Below, in pieces: positions 52,331 to 60,912 of a stretch of DNA of 64,000 bases. Origin of the DNA: Methanofollis formosanus (lineage in GTDB: Archaea > Halobacteriota > Methanomicrobia > Methanomicrobiales > Methanofollaceae); assembly GCF_019633745.1 (NCBI RefSeq), contig NZ_CP037968.1:2238789-2302788 (forward strand), in the 5' to 3' direction. Numbering within the stretch: the first letter of the stretch is position 1; every line of letters begins with the position of its first letter. The notes under the pieces were generated by a model that saw nothing but the letters and a program-made list of their open reading frames with translations, did not search any database and was not told where the DNA came from. The translations under genes and the position numbers were made by a program.

Positions 52331-53343
52331 CACTCCCTGTCAGAGAGGGTAAGATCCCGCTTAAGATACCCACACGTATTGCATATCTTCGAGGAGGGAT
52401 CGAATCTCCCGATCTTCAGGAGAGTTTTCCCATACTTCCGACACTTGTACTCCAGCATCGTGAAGAATGTGCTCCACGAAACATCCTCGATCCCCTGTGC
52501 CAGATGATGGTTCTTCATCATCCCACCAACATTCAACGATTCCACTGCAATAGCTTGGTTCTCGCTCACAACTCGAAAAGAGATTTTGTGCAGGAAATCG
52601 TTGCGCTGGTTGGCGACCTTTTCATAGCACCGGGCAAGTTTCTGGATCGCTTTCTCCCGGTTCTTCGACCCTTTTTTCTTCCGTGACATTCGCCGTTGCA
52701 ACACTTTCAGGCGTTGAAGGGAATTTTTGAGGTGTCGAGGATTTTCAATCTTCTCTCCGATAGAGAAGGTTGCAAAGTCCTTCAGCCCGACATCAATCCC
52801 GAGGGTGGTGTCCAGAGAGAAAGGTGCAGGTTCAGGTTCGTTTTTCCCATCATCGACAAGAATGCTGACGAACCACTTTCCCGTCGAAGTCACGGAAACC
52901 GTTGCATACTTCATCTTCCCGGTGAAGACACGGTGGAAGATCGTTCTAATCTTGCTGATCTTTGGAAGTTTGATCCATCTCTGGTCGAAGTCCACGGAGT
53001 AACTCTGAGGCACCTGAAAGGACTGTAATGGATTCTTCTTTGACTTGAACCGGGGGAAACCTTTCTTCTCCCGGAAAAACCGGGTGAAGGCGTTGTCGAG
53101 ATTTTTGTTTGCACTCTGGAGAGACTGTGAGTTGACGTCCTTGAGCCACGGATGCTCGTCCTTGAGAGCCGGGAGACGGTTGTTCAGGTCGAAACAGGAG
53201 AGTTTTCGACCTTCCTGCTCGTATGCCCGGATCTTCTGCTCCAGGGAATTGTTGTACACAAACCGACAGGCATGGATGTGCTTCATGAGGAGCGCAACCT
53301 GCTCCTGAGATGGATACATCCGATACTTGTAGGCCTGAAGCAT
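52210..53343 (-). CDS. tnpB: TnpB (IS200/IS605 family, RNA-guided nuclease), solitary
   Basis: 377 aa, full length. The N-terminal HTH domain starts AYKYRMYPSQEQ. RuvC-I is LGIDVGLKDFA, RuvC-II AVESLNVGGM, a zinc ribbon has CNTCGY and CPECGT, and RuvC-III is HDRDINAAINIKK, so all three acidic residues are kept. No tnpA (Y1 transposase) is nearby, as in IS1341-type elements. TnpB proteins cut DNA matching their omega RNA guide and next to a TAM, helping the element persist. Confidence 0.95.
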   Translation of the reverse strand: MLQAYKYRMYPSQEQVALLMKHIHACRFVYNNSLEQKIRAYEQEGRKLSCFDLNNRLPALKDEHPWLKDVNSQSLQSANKNLDNAFTRFFREKKGFPRFKSKKNPLQSFQVPQSYSVDFDQRWIKLPKISKIRTIFHRVFTGKMKYATVSVTSTGKWFVSILVDDGKNEPEPAPFSLDTTLGIDVGLKDFATFSIGEKIENPRHLKNSLQRLKVLQRRMSRKKKGSKNREKAIQKLARCYEKVANQRNDFLHKISFRVVSENQAIAVESLNVGGMMKNHHLAQGIEDVSWSTFFTMLEYKCRKYGKTLLKIGRFDPSSKICNTCGYLKRDLTLSDREWVCPECGTHHDRDINAAINIKKFALQEQNLVGVSGAGRNR

Positions 53344-53419
53344 ACATGCAGATGTAAGTCTTATAATATCAAATAGTTCCTGGTAGATGAGATCATATCA
53401 AAAGGGGTTCCGCTTTCAC

Positions 53420-53439
53420 CCCCGGCCTGAAGGCCGGGG
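53420..53439. repeat. Perfect hairpin upstream of tnpB
   Basis: CCCCGGCCT, GA, AGGCCGGGG, preceded by CTTTCAC. Such GC hairpins lie near the ends of IS200/IS605 elements; it may mark the left end of the TnpB element or terminate transcription. Confidence 0.45.
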
Positions 53440-53473
53440 TCCTCCCCCTCCACCACTTTACCCCGCAAGATAG

Positions 53474-53851
53474 ATGGACAAAAATGTCGGAGAAGCCCAG
53501 CGCTGGATGATGCAGGCAGAAAAAGATCTCTGGAGTGCACGCAACAGCCTTGCCACCGAGGACTTTGAATGGGCCTGTTTTCAGGCACAACAGAGCGCTG
53601 AAGGCAGTGCTCTACGGGAGAGGTGCGCGACGGATCATCACCCCCTCGGTCTTCGAGTTGCTCAGGGAGATCGACGACCCGGCGCTTCTTCCCTTCCGAA
53701 AGGGTGCACAATATCTGGACAGCCCAATCCCCCGACAGCATCGCCGGCGGCCTTGCCCCCTGTGAATAGTATGACAAAGGAGGATGCAGAGGAATGTATC
53801 AACGCTGCAGACCATATCGTCCGGGCAGCACGGTCCCTTGTCCCGATCTGA
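53474..53851 (+). pseudogene. HEPN domain gene with several frameshifts
   Basis: The first 43 residues (DKNVGEAQRWMMQAEKDLWS...CFQAQQSAE) are a normal HEPN start. Near 53602 the homologous sequence moves to another frame (AVLYGRGARRIITPSVFELL...PFRKGAQYLD). It shifts again around 53722 (AQSPDSIAGGLAPCE, then stop), and the first frame resumes with TKEDAEECINAADHIVRAA. At least two indels and one internal stop make it inactive. It overlaps the MNT start (TGATG), as in intact pairs. Confidence 0.75.
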
Positions 53852-54138
53852 TGGACGAAATCCGGGCGTTTGCGAGCGTTGTCCGCGCCCGGTTCAGGAT
53901 CGATCGGATCATCCTCTTCGGTTCGGTGGCAAGCGGGACGCTCCACGAAGGGAGCGATATCGACCTCATCGTGGTGGGTGATTTTTCTGGGCGTTTTCAC
54001 CAACGTATCGCCGCCCTCCTCGACCTCACCGACCTCCCGGTCGAGCCACTCTGCTATACCCCGGAGGAGTTCCGGCATCTCCTCGACGAGCAGAACACCT
54101 TCATTCTCTCGGCTCTTTCCGAGGGCATCGACCTCTGA
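53851..54138 (+). CDS. MNT-type nucleotidyltransferase (antitoxin-like)
   Basis: 95 aa from the ATG at 53851, overlapping the HEPN remnant. The motif is ILFGSVASGTLHEGSDIDLIVV (GS-x10-DxD intact). The second half (EPLCYTPEEFRHLLDEQN) matches minimal nucleotidyltransferases. With its HEPN partner broken it may be an orphan. Confidence 0.8.
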   Translation: MDEIRAFASVVRARFRIDRIILFGSVASGTLHEGSDIDLIVVGDFSGRFHQRIAALLDLTDLPVEPLCYTPEEFRHLLDEQNTFILSALSEGIDL

Positions 54139-54176
54139 GGTGGGGTGCTGGGGGCGCCCGCACGTCCGGCCCGTCG

Positions 54177-54362
54177 GTGAGGGGGGAGGAGAGCGACATC
54201 GATCTGCTCGTTGGATGTGAACCCGGGCGAAATCTCCTCGACCATGTCACTCGTGTCCGGGACCTGGAGGGCCTGCCCGGCCGCAGGGTCGATGAGGTGA
54301 CTGGGGGCGGTCTGCACCGGTCTGTCAGGGACCGCCTCCGCCGGGAGGCCGTCCCTCTGTGA
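54177..54362 (+). pseudogene. Truncated MNT nucleotidyltransferase
   Basis: EESDIDLLVGCEPGRNLLDHV...DLEGLPGRRVDEVTGGGLHRSVRDRLRREAVPL is clearly the C-terminal two thirds of an MNT protein of the SDIDLLVEF type. The helix and GS part of the active site are missing; upstream DNA does not encode them in any frame. Confidence 0.7.
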
Positions 54363-54391
54363 AAGACGACCGACCTCCTGCAGATGAACTG

Positions 54392-54669
54392 CTATCCTTC
54401 TGATACAAGGTTCTCCATCAGGTCGATGAACTGTTCGGTCAGGTCGAGAACGGTGTTGTTCTCGTCGGGGAGAGGCGCGGGGCTGAACGAATACTGGCTT
54501 TCCTCGCGTTTCTTCCGCAGAATCCCCTGGAGACCCCGGTGGCGAGGGCGACCGCCCCGACCGTGGCCGACCGCCTGAGGTTGATATGGCGGAGGATGCG
54601 GATACGCTCTTTGGTCTTGAAGATCTCGGGAAGCATGATCTGGGAGGTATGTTTATGGCTGGAGTACAT
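54392..54669 (-). pseudogene. Winged-helix regulator/nucleotidyltransferase-type remnant
   Basis: From the ATG at 54669 the frame reads LPEIFKTKERIRILRHINLRRSATVGAVALATGVSRG, the first helices of an archaeal winged-helix protein. The recognition helix is missing and the frame breaks near 54545. A second frame then gives ILRKKREESQYSFSPAPLPD and TVLDLTEQFIDLMENL up to a TAG at 54392-54394. Confidence 0.6.
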
Positions 54670-55130
54670 TTTGTTTTCGATCCGGAAACATAGATCTCAT
54701 CCCATCCTGTCGTCGGGAAGGGTCGTGGGACAGTGGGGTTCGCTCCCGTCCCCGGCGATGTCCAACCCCGCCTGGTTCTCCGCCGCGCACCGCCCGAAAT
54801 CCCGGTCCCCGGCCAGGACCGTGCTCCTCCCGCGGTCCCCGGCCGGCGCGGGGAGGTACGATCTGCACCCCCTCGCCCCGCCGTCTGCGCACCCCCGATC
54901 CTGAATTATATATATTTTTTGAATTTGCCTTCTTTATTCCTATCGCAATATCGCAACCTATATTATCATGTGAAGTGAATTATCTCCAATCTTTGTGGTG
55001 CCCTGTCCGCCGCCACGTTCCCCCCTCCGTGCGCCGTTTCGTCTCATGAGGGGGATCTTTGCGCCTTTGAATGGCGGCCGTGCGGTCGGACGGGGGCTAA
55101 TGTGAGGATGAGTCTGTGGAGTCTGGGTGG
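54670..55130. other. Intergenic region without a gene
   Basis: The left half is GC-rich with no plausible frame; the right half (54900-54985) is very AT-rich and could hold a promoter for the glycosyltransferase gene. Nothing else is recognised. Confidence 0.45.
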
Positions 55131-56171
55131 ATGCCAATCGGAACAGAGAGCGTGGCCCTCGGCGGGGGGGGTGCGGTCGAGGGTCGGCCTTCGGCCGCGG
55201 CCGATGAGGGACCGCGGTACCGGGGGCGGCGGGTTGCGGTCGTCGTGCCGGCGTATAATGAGGAGAACCTGATCAAGGAGACCCTGGACGGGATCCCCGA
55301 CTACGTCGAGAAGGTATATGCCATCAACGACGGGTCGGCCGACCGGACCGGGGCGATCATCGACGCCTACGCCCACCACGACCCCCGCATTGTCCCCATC
55401 CACCACGACCCGAACCGCGGACCTGGAGCTGCTATTGTTTCGGGTTATTCTCGAGCATTAGATGATGACATGGACATTGTCGCAACGATGGATGGCGACG
55501 GCCAGATGGATCCCCGGTATCTCCACAAATTTTTAGATCCTATCGTCGATGGGAAGTGTGACTTCACCCTTGGAAATCGTCTGATCTCTCCAGAATATCG
55601 AGGCACTATGAGTAAATGGCGGTTTTTTGGGAATGCCATGCTCACTCTGCTTACCAAGATTGCATCTGGCTACTGGTCGATGATGGATCCCCAGAATGGA
55701 TATACTGCAATCTCTCATCGTGCTCTTGAGAGGATTGATTTTGAAGATATGTACCCTCGATATGGTTATCTTAACGACCGCCTGGTCCGACTAAATCTCT
55801 ATGGCTTCAGGATCAAGAATATCCCTCATCCTGCAAAATATGGCAATGAAAAATCTACAATCAAATATGGCCGTTATATTGTTCGGGTCTCAAATCTCCT
55901 GCTCCGGGACTTTCTCTGGAGACTCAAGATGAAGTATGTGGTCTTCAGCTTCCATCCTCTCGTTTTTTTCTACTCGTTTGGATCTGTATTGTCAATGATC
56001 GGATTGTTGGGTGGTGGTATCACACTCTGGGAAAAAATGGTCTGGGGATATCCTGTTCTTTTTGTTCATGGCACTCTCTCGATGCTGGTATTTATGATGG
56101 GTGTTATGTTCCTTTCCTTTGCAATGCTCTTTGATATGACTCAGGAAAGACAAAACAGCACGTGGTATTGA
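55131..56171 (+). CDS. Family 2 glycosyltransferase (dolichol-phosphate sugar synthase-like)
   Basis: 346 aa from ATG 55131; the first 35 residues are a low-complexity Gly/Pro leader. GT2 motifs are VAVVVPAYNEENLIKETL, INDGSADRTG, MDGDGQMDP and the later LGNRLISPEYRG. Two membrane segments lie at the C-terminus (PLVFFYSFGSVLSMIGLLGG and LSMLVFMMGVMFLSFAMLF). It probably makes a lipid-linked sugar for glycan assembly. DNA composition changes abruptly near 55425: the first 300 bp are GC-rich, the rest AT-rich. Confidence 0.88.
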   Translation: MPIGTESVALGGGGAVEGRPSAAADEGPRYRGRRVAVVVPAYNEENLIKETLDGIPDYVEKVYAINDGSADRTGAIIDAYAHHDPRIVPIHHDPNRGPGAAIVSGYSRALDDDMDIVATMDGDGQMDPRYLHKFLDPIVDGKCDFTLGNRLISPEYRGTMSKWRFFGNAMLTLLTKIASGYWSMMDPQNGYTAISHRALERIDFEDMYPRYGYLNDRLVRLNLYGFRIKNIPHPAKYGNEKSTIKYGRYIVRVSNLLLRDFLWRLKMKYVVFSFHPLVFFYSFGSVLSMIGLLGGGITLWEKMVWGYPVLFVHGTLSMLVFMMGVMFLSFAMLFDMTQERQNSTWY

Positions 56172-56181
56172 GGCAGTCAGG

Positions 56182-57270
56182 ATGAAAATACTATTTAATG
56201 TTGCCCACCCTGCTCAAGTCCATCTTTTCAGGAACGCACTGCAGATTCTCATGGATCATGGTCATGAGTGCAGGATCACGGCAATAAATAAGGAAGTCTC
56301 TCTCAAATTGCTGGATTCTTTTGGTTTTGACTATGATGTAGTCGGCAGTGCGAAACCCACACTTTCTGGTAAAGCCCTGGAATTACTCCAGATCGATGCA
56401 AAATTGTATCAAATTGCACGATCTTTTCGTCCGGATATTCTTGTAGGTGGGGTTGGGAATGCCTATGTTGCCCATGTTGGAAAGTTAATTCGGAAGCCCT
56501 CGATCATTTTTGATGATACCGAACACGCAAAGATCCAGCATTCTCTTACAGATCCCTTTGTATCTGCCATCTGTACCCCTTCATGCTATCGCGGCGATCT
56601 CGGCCCGAAGCAGATCCGCTACAACGGCTACCACGAACTTGCCTATCTCCACCCCAACCACTTCACTCCGAACCCCGCCGTCCTTGACGAAATTGGCCTC
56701 ACTGAGGACGATCCCTTCATTATCGTTCGCTTCGTCTCGTGGAACGCAAACCACGACGTCGGTCAGCACGGTATCTGTGACAAGGTCGGGTTGGTGAAGG
56801 CGCTGGAGCAGTACGGCCGCGTCCTGATCACCTCTGAGGGGGCGTTGCCTGAGGAATTGGAGCCTTACCAGATCCGGGTTTCGCCGGAGAAGTTGCATGA
56901 TCTGTTGTACTACGCAACGCTGTATGTGGGGGAGGGGGGGACGACGGCGTCGGAGGCTGCAACATTGGGTACGCATGTTATTCACATATCTACTACAGCG
57001 AAGTACTGTGGTATATTCTGTGACTTAAACCAGCATGGATTACTCTGGACATCTGAGACCGATGAAGAAACGATCAAAAAAGCGATTGAACTTCTTCAGG
57101 ATCCTGATCTCAAAAGTATGGGCCAATATAAACGACATCAGTTAAATCGTGAAAAAATTGATGTAACTGCATTCATGGTCTGGTTCATTGAAAACTATCC
57201 AGAGAGTGTTAGGATAATGAAAGAGAATTCTGATTTTCAGAATACTTATCCGTCTGGGAGGAAGTTATGA
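56182..57270 (+). CDS. DUF354 family glycosyltransferase-like protein
   Basis: 362 aa. The start KILFNVAHPAQVHLFRNAL and the C-terminal YVGEGGTTASEAATLGTHVI are typical of DUF354, a GT-B-like family found in archaeal surface-glycan clusters. Central motif: DDTEHAKIQHSL. Bases about 56580-56960 are GC-rich, while both flanks are AT-rich, so the gene is a mosaic. It overlaps the next gene by 4 bp. Confidence 0.85.
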   Translation: MKILFNVAHPAQVHLFRNALQILMDHGHECRITAINKEVSLKLLDSFGFDYDVVGSAKPTLSGKALELLQIDAKLYQIARSFRPDILVGGVGNAYVAHVGKLIRKPSIIFDDTEHAKIQHSLTDPFVSAICTPSCYRGDLGPKQIRYNGYHELAYLHPNHFTPNPAVLDEIGLTEDDPFIIVRFVSWNANHDVGQHGICDKVGLVKALEQYGRVLITSEGALPEELEPYQIRVSPEKLHDLLYYATLYVGEGGTTASEAATLGTHVIHISTTAKYCGIFCDLNQHGLLWTSETDEETIKKAIELLQDPDLKSMGQYKRHQLNREKIDVTAFMVWFIENYPESVRIMKENSDFQNTYPSGRKL

Positions 57271-57896
57271 AAGTATTAGTTTTGTCTCCTCACACCGATG
57301 ATGCTGAATTGGGGTGTGGCGGGACGATTATTAAACTCTTGGAAGATGGGCATGAGATCTTCTGGGTTGTATTTTCGACTGCTGAAGATTCTTTACCAGA
57401 AGGTCTTCCAAAAAATACCTTGAAAACAGAATATTTCAACGTAATAAGAGATCTTGCTCTCAAAGAGGAGAACTGCAAAGTCTTTGATTTCAAAGTACGA
57501 AATCTTCATCGATATCGCCAGGAGATATTGGAAGATCTGGTCAGAACTCGGAATCATTATAATCCCGAGATCGTAATCGGGCCTTCTCTCAATGACCTCC
57601 ATCAGGATCATCAGGTGGTTGCACATGAAATGGTCAGAGCCTTCAAGACTACATCAAGCATCATCTGTTATGAACTGCCCTGGAATCATGTAACATTCAA
57701 TACACAGTGTTTTAGCAAACTGAATAACGATCATATTGAGAGAAAGTGTAAGATCCTGAAAAACTATCAATCTCAGTTCGTCAAGGGTAAATCCTATTTT
57801 TCAAAGGAGTTTATTTATGGTCTGGCTAAAACACGCGGGATCCAGTGTAATTCAGAGTATGCTGAGGCTTTTGAGGTTGTACGATGGATGATTTAA
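57267..57896 (+). CDS. PIG-L family deacetylase
   Basis: 209 aa. The zinc motif SPHTDDAELGCGGTI and the later LNDLHQDHQVVAHEM (H-x-D-H) mark the LmbE/PIG-L N-acetylglucosamine deacetylase family. It probably deacetylates a sugar in glycan synthesis. AT-rich. Overlaps DUF354 and the ATP-grasp gene (13 bp). Confidence 0.9.
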   Translation: MKVLVLSPHTDDAELGCGGTIIKLLEDGHEIFWVVFSTAEDSLPEGLPKNTLKTEYFNVIRDLALKEENCKVFDFKVRNLHRYRQEILEDLVRTRNHYNPEIVIGPSLNDLHQDHQVVAHEMVRAFKTTSSIICYELPWNHVTFNTQCFSKLNNDHIERKCKILKNYQSQFVKGKSYFSKEFIYGLAKTRGIQCNSEYAEAFEVVRWMI

Positions 57897-58939
57897 CGGT
57901 TCTTGTTACCGGTGCAGGAGCTCCTGGAATAAAAGGTACGCTCTACTCTCTGAATGAAAACTTTGACAATAGATGCATACGGACAATTGGAACCGATATC
58001 AAACAAGAGGTCGTTGGAACATATCTGTGCGATAAATTCTATCACATTTCGAGACCTTCTGAAAAGGACTATCTGGATCAATTACTTTTGATCTGTGAAC
58101 AAGAAGATGTGGATGTCATATTGCCCCAGAACACCCTTGAGTTATCTGTTTTAGCTGAAAATAAATCTCCATTCCTTAATATTGGGACATCTATTGCCGT
58201 CTCCGATGCTCCAGCAATTTCTATCGCCAACGATAAATACAAACTGATGAAGTTGGCTGAACAAATTGGTGTTCCAACGCCGAAATCTATTCTTGTAGAC
58301 AATTTTGATGCCCTGATCAAGTCTGCAAGTGAGTTAGGCTGGCCGCATAAACCGGTTGTTGTCAAACCTCCGCTTTCCAATGGGATGAGGGGAGTACGTA
58401 TCATTGACGAATCCCTTGATCTTAAAAAGATGTTCTATTCTGAGAAACCGACATCTTTGTTTGTGAAGATGAATATCCTCCGTGAGATATTGGGATCTCA
58501 TTTCCCCCCTCTATTGGTGATGGAATACCTGCCTAATGCAGAATATACCATCGACGTCTTGGAGGCTCAGAAGTATACGATCATTCCAAGGAAGCGAGAT
58601 CTCATTCGTTCGGGTATTACTTTCCAAGGTACAGTTGAGTGTCACGAGGAACTCATCACATACGCACAGAAACTCAGTGAAGCTACTGGATTGAATTATG
58701 CATTTGGCTTCCAGTTCAAAATGGACGAACAAAGTGTCCCCAAATTGTTAGAATCCAACCCGAGAGTTCAGGGCACGATGGTGCTTTCGACATTTGCAGG
58801 TGCTAATATTATTTATGCTGCTGTTAAACGCGCTTTGAATGAGGATATTCCTGATTTCCAGGTTAAATGGGGAACAAAGATCCTCCGATATTGGGGAGGC
58901 ATGGGGATCCAGAATAAAAATGCTGTGGCGTTCTTATGA
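57884..58939 (+). CDS. ATP-grasp family ligase
   Basis: 351 aa. A Rossmann start (VLVTGAGAPGIKGTL) precedes an ATP-grasp domain (NDKYKLMKLAEQIGVPTPKS, PVVVKPPLSNGMRGVR, then LLESNPRVQGTM with the metal-binding E and N). It resembles carbamoyl-phosphate-synthase-like ATP-grasp proteins that add an amino acid or acid group to a sugar or lipid. Coupled to the PHP gene (ATGA). Confidence 0.88.
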   Translation: MDDLTVLVTGAGAPGIKGTLYSLNENFDNRCIRTIGTDIKQEVVGTYLCDKFYHISRPSEKDYLDQLLLICEQEDVDVILPQNTLELSVLAENKSPFLNIGTSIAVSDAPAISIANDKYKLMKLAEQIGVPTPKSILVDNFDALIKSASELGWPHKPVVVKPPLSNGMRGVRIIDESLDLKKMFYSEKPTSLFVKMNILREILGSHFPPLLVMEYLPNAEYTIDVLEAQKYTIIPRKRDLIRSGITFQGTVECHEELITYAQKLSEATGLNYAFGFQFKMDEQSVPKLLESNPRVQGTMVLSTFAGANIIYAAVKRALNEDIPDFQVKWGTKILRYWGGMGIQNKNAVAFL

Positions 58940-59556
58940 AGATCTGGAAGAAATATTCACAATATCTGTTGTCTGGCGAGTGGCATATCCACACGAGTTA
59001 TACCGATGGAGAGAGTTCGGTAGATGATTATTGCAAGAGAGCAGTAGAACTGGGTATACCTCTGATTGTGTTCACCGAGCATGTCCGGCATAATTTGAGT
59101 TATGACTTTAATGCATATATGGATGATATCGATAATGCCCGGGAAAAATATGATTTGATCATTCTTTCAGGGTGTGAAGCGAAGGTTCTCCCAGATGGGA
59201 CGCTGGATGTCGATGATGACATCCTGAAACAGGTTGATTATCCGATATTTGCCTTTCATTCTTTTCCAAGAGACATAGACATCTATCTTGATGCACTTTA
59301 TGATGTCTTGAGAAATCCTTATGTCAATACCTGGGCACATCCGGGTGTATTTCTTAAGAGATCCGGCCTCTATTTGTCTGAAAAGAGATTATACAATTTA
59401 TTTAAGAATTTAAACGATAATGATACCTTAATTGAACAGAACATGAAGTATAATGCCCCTCCAGAGGCATGGCTCAATATAACTAGACGATGCCGGGTAA
59501 ATTATGTCAGGGGCAGTGATTGTCACCGTGTTGGAGATCTGAAACTGGTATCATGA
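58936..59556 (+). CDS. PHP domain phosphoesterase-like protein
   Basis: 206 aa. The PHP metal motifs are GEWHIHTSYTDGESSVDDY, VFTEHVRH and RGSDCHRVGDL. It is a likely hydrolase of phosphate esters or a metal-dependent amidohydrolase. Overlaps the ATP-grasp gene by 4 bp; the two look like one functional unit. AT-rich. Confidence 0.85.
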   Translation: MKIWKKYSQYLLSGEWHIHTSYTDGESSVDDYCKRAVELGIPLIVFTEHVRHNLSYDFNAYMDDIDNAREKYDLIILSGCEAKVLPDGTLDVDDDILKQVDYPIFAFHSFPRDIDIYLDALYDVLRNPYVNTWAHPGVFLKRSGLYLSEKRLYNLFKNLNDNDTLIEQNMKYNAPPEAWLNITRRCRVNYVRGSDCHRVGDLKLVS

Positions 59557-59581
59557 TGGGGACATCAATTTTGGAGGAACT

Positions 59582-60901
59582 ATGTACCACATTTTAATGA
59601 CAAAAATCACTGATCAGAGTGCAAAAATCGGCATCATCGGCCAGGGCTACGTCGGCCTCCCACTCGCGATGACCTTCGCGAAGAAATTCGCCGTCTTTGG
59701 ATTTGACATTTCTTCAGGTACCGTTGAGAGTCTCAAGGCGGGAAAATCCCACATTCAGGACGTCACCGACGAGCATCTCTCCCAGTACCTCGGGAAGACC
59801 TACTTCCCAACCGCAGACACTGAAGATCTCCGCCAGTGTGATATCCTCATCATCTGTGTCCCTACTCCCCTCTCAGAGGACAAGATCCCTGACCTGATCT
59901 ATATCAAGAGTGCCTGCACGACCGTCAAGGCCGTCCTCCACAAAGGACAGTTTGTGATCCTCGAGAGCACCACCTACCCGGGGACGACCGACGAGGTGGT
60001 GGTCCCGATCCTTGAAGAAACGGGGCTCATCGCCGGCACTGACTTCGGCGTCGCTTACTCTCCCGAACGGGTGGATCCGGGGAACAAGCAGTACCCCATC
60101 GACAAGGTGCCGACCGTTGTCGGCGGCATCAATCCTGAGTGCACCGAGGTGGCCGCTGCCCTCTATGGGAGTGTTGTGGAAAAAATTGTCCCTGTCCGTG
60201 ATGCCCGCACCGCAGAGTCGGTGAAGATGGTCGAGAATATTTACAGGAATGTGAACATCGCTCTGGTGAACGAACTCTCCCTTATCTTCGAGCGGATGGG
60301 CATCGACACCTGGGAGGTGATCGACGCCGCCGCCACCAAGCCCTACGGCTTCATGCCCTTCTATCCCGGTCCCGGCATCGGCGGCCACTGCATCCCTCTC
60401 GACCCCTATTACATGTCGTACAAGGCGAAAAAGTACGGTTTCATCCCCCGCTTCATCGAGACCTCCGGTGAGATCAATGAGTTCATGAAGATGCATATGG
60501 TCAACCTTGCCGAAAAGGGCCTCCAGAAAGTAGGAAAGTGTCTCTATGGGGCAAAGATTGTAGTGATGGGCCTTGCCTACAAGAAGAACATCAACGACCC
60601 CAGGGAGTCGCCCTCGATCACGGTCATCGAGGAACTTGTGAACCTTGGGGCTGAGGTGCGGGTGTACGATCCGTTTGTCCCCTCAATCAGGACGAAGGCG
60701 GGGGAGTTTGCCTCGTTTGGGAGTGTCGAAGAGGCACTCTCAGGGGCGGAGTGTGCGGTGTTTATGATAGACCATGACGTGTTCAGGGGGATCTCCGTGG
60801 AGAGCGTGAAGGGGCTCATGGCCTCGCCGGTGGTCGTGGACGGGAAAAATCTGTTCGCTGGCGAAGAGGGGATTGTGTATCTGGGGATTGGGAAATCCTG
60901 A
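59582..60901 (+). CDS. Nucleotide-sugar dehydrogenase (UDP-ManNAc/UDP-Glc type)
   Basis: 439 aa; ATG 59582 is preceded by GGAGGA. NAD site IGIIGQGYVGLPLAMTFA; catalytic Cys in GPGIGGHCIPLDP; the C-terminal domain is present (GLAYKKNINDPRESPS). It oxidises a UDP-sugar to the uronic acid. GC-rich like the core genome, except near 59700-59745, in contrast to the AT-rich neighbours on both sides. Confidence 0.92.
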   Translation: MYHILMTKITDQSAKIGIIGQGYVGLPLAMTFAKKFAVFGFDISSGTVESLKAGKSHIQDVTDEHLSQYLGKTYFPTADTEDLRQCDILIICVPTPLSEDKIPDLIYIKSACTTVKAVLHKGQFVILESTTYPGTTDEVVVPILEETGLIAGTDFGVAYSPERVDPGNKQYPIDKVPTVVGGINPECTEVAAALYGSVVEKIVPVRDARTAESVKMVENIYRNVNIALVNELSLIFERMGIDTWEVIDAAATKPYGFMPFYPGPGIGGHCIPLDPYYMSYKAKKYGFIPRFIETSGEINEFMKMHMVNLAEKGLQKVGKCLYGAKIVVMGLAYKKNINDPRESPSITVIEELVNLGAEVRVYDPFVPSIRTKAGEFASFGSVEEALSGAECAVFMIDHDVFRGISVESVKGLMASPVVVDGKNLFAGEEGIVYLGIGKS

Positions 60902-60912
60902 ATCTAGTAAAA

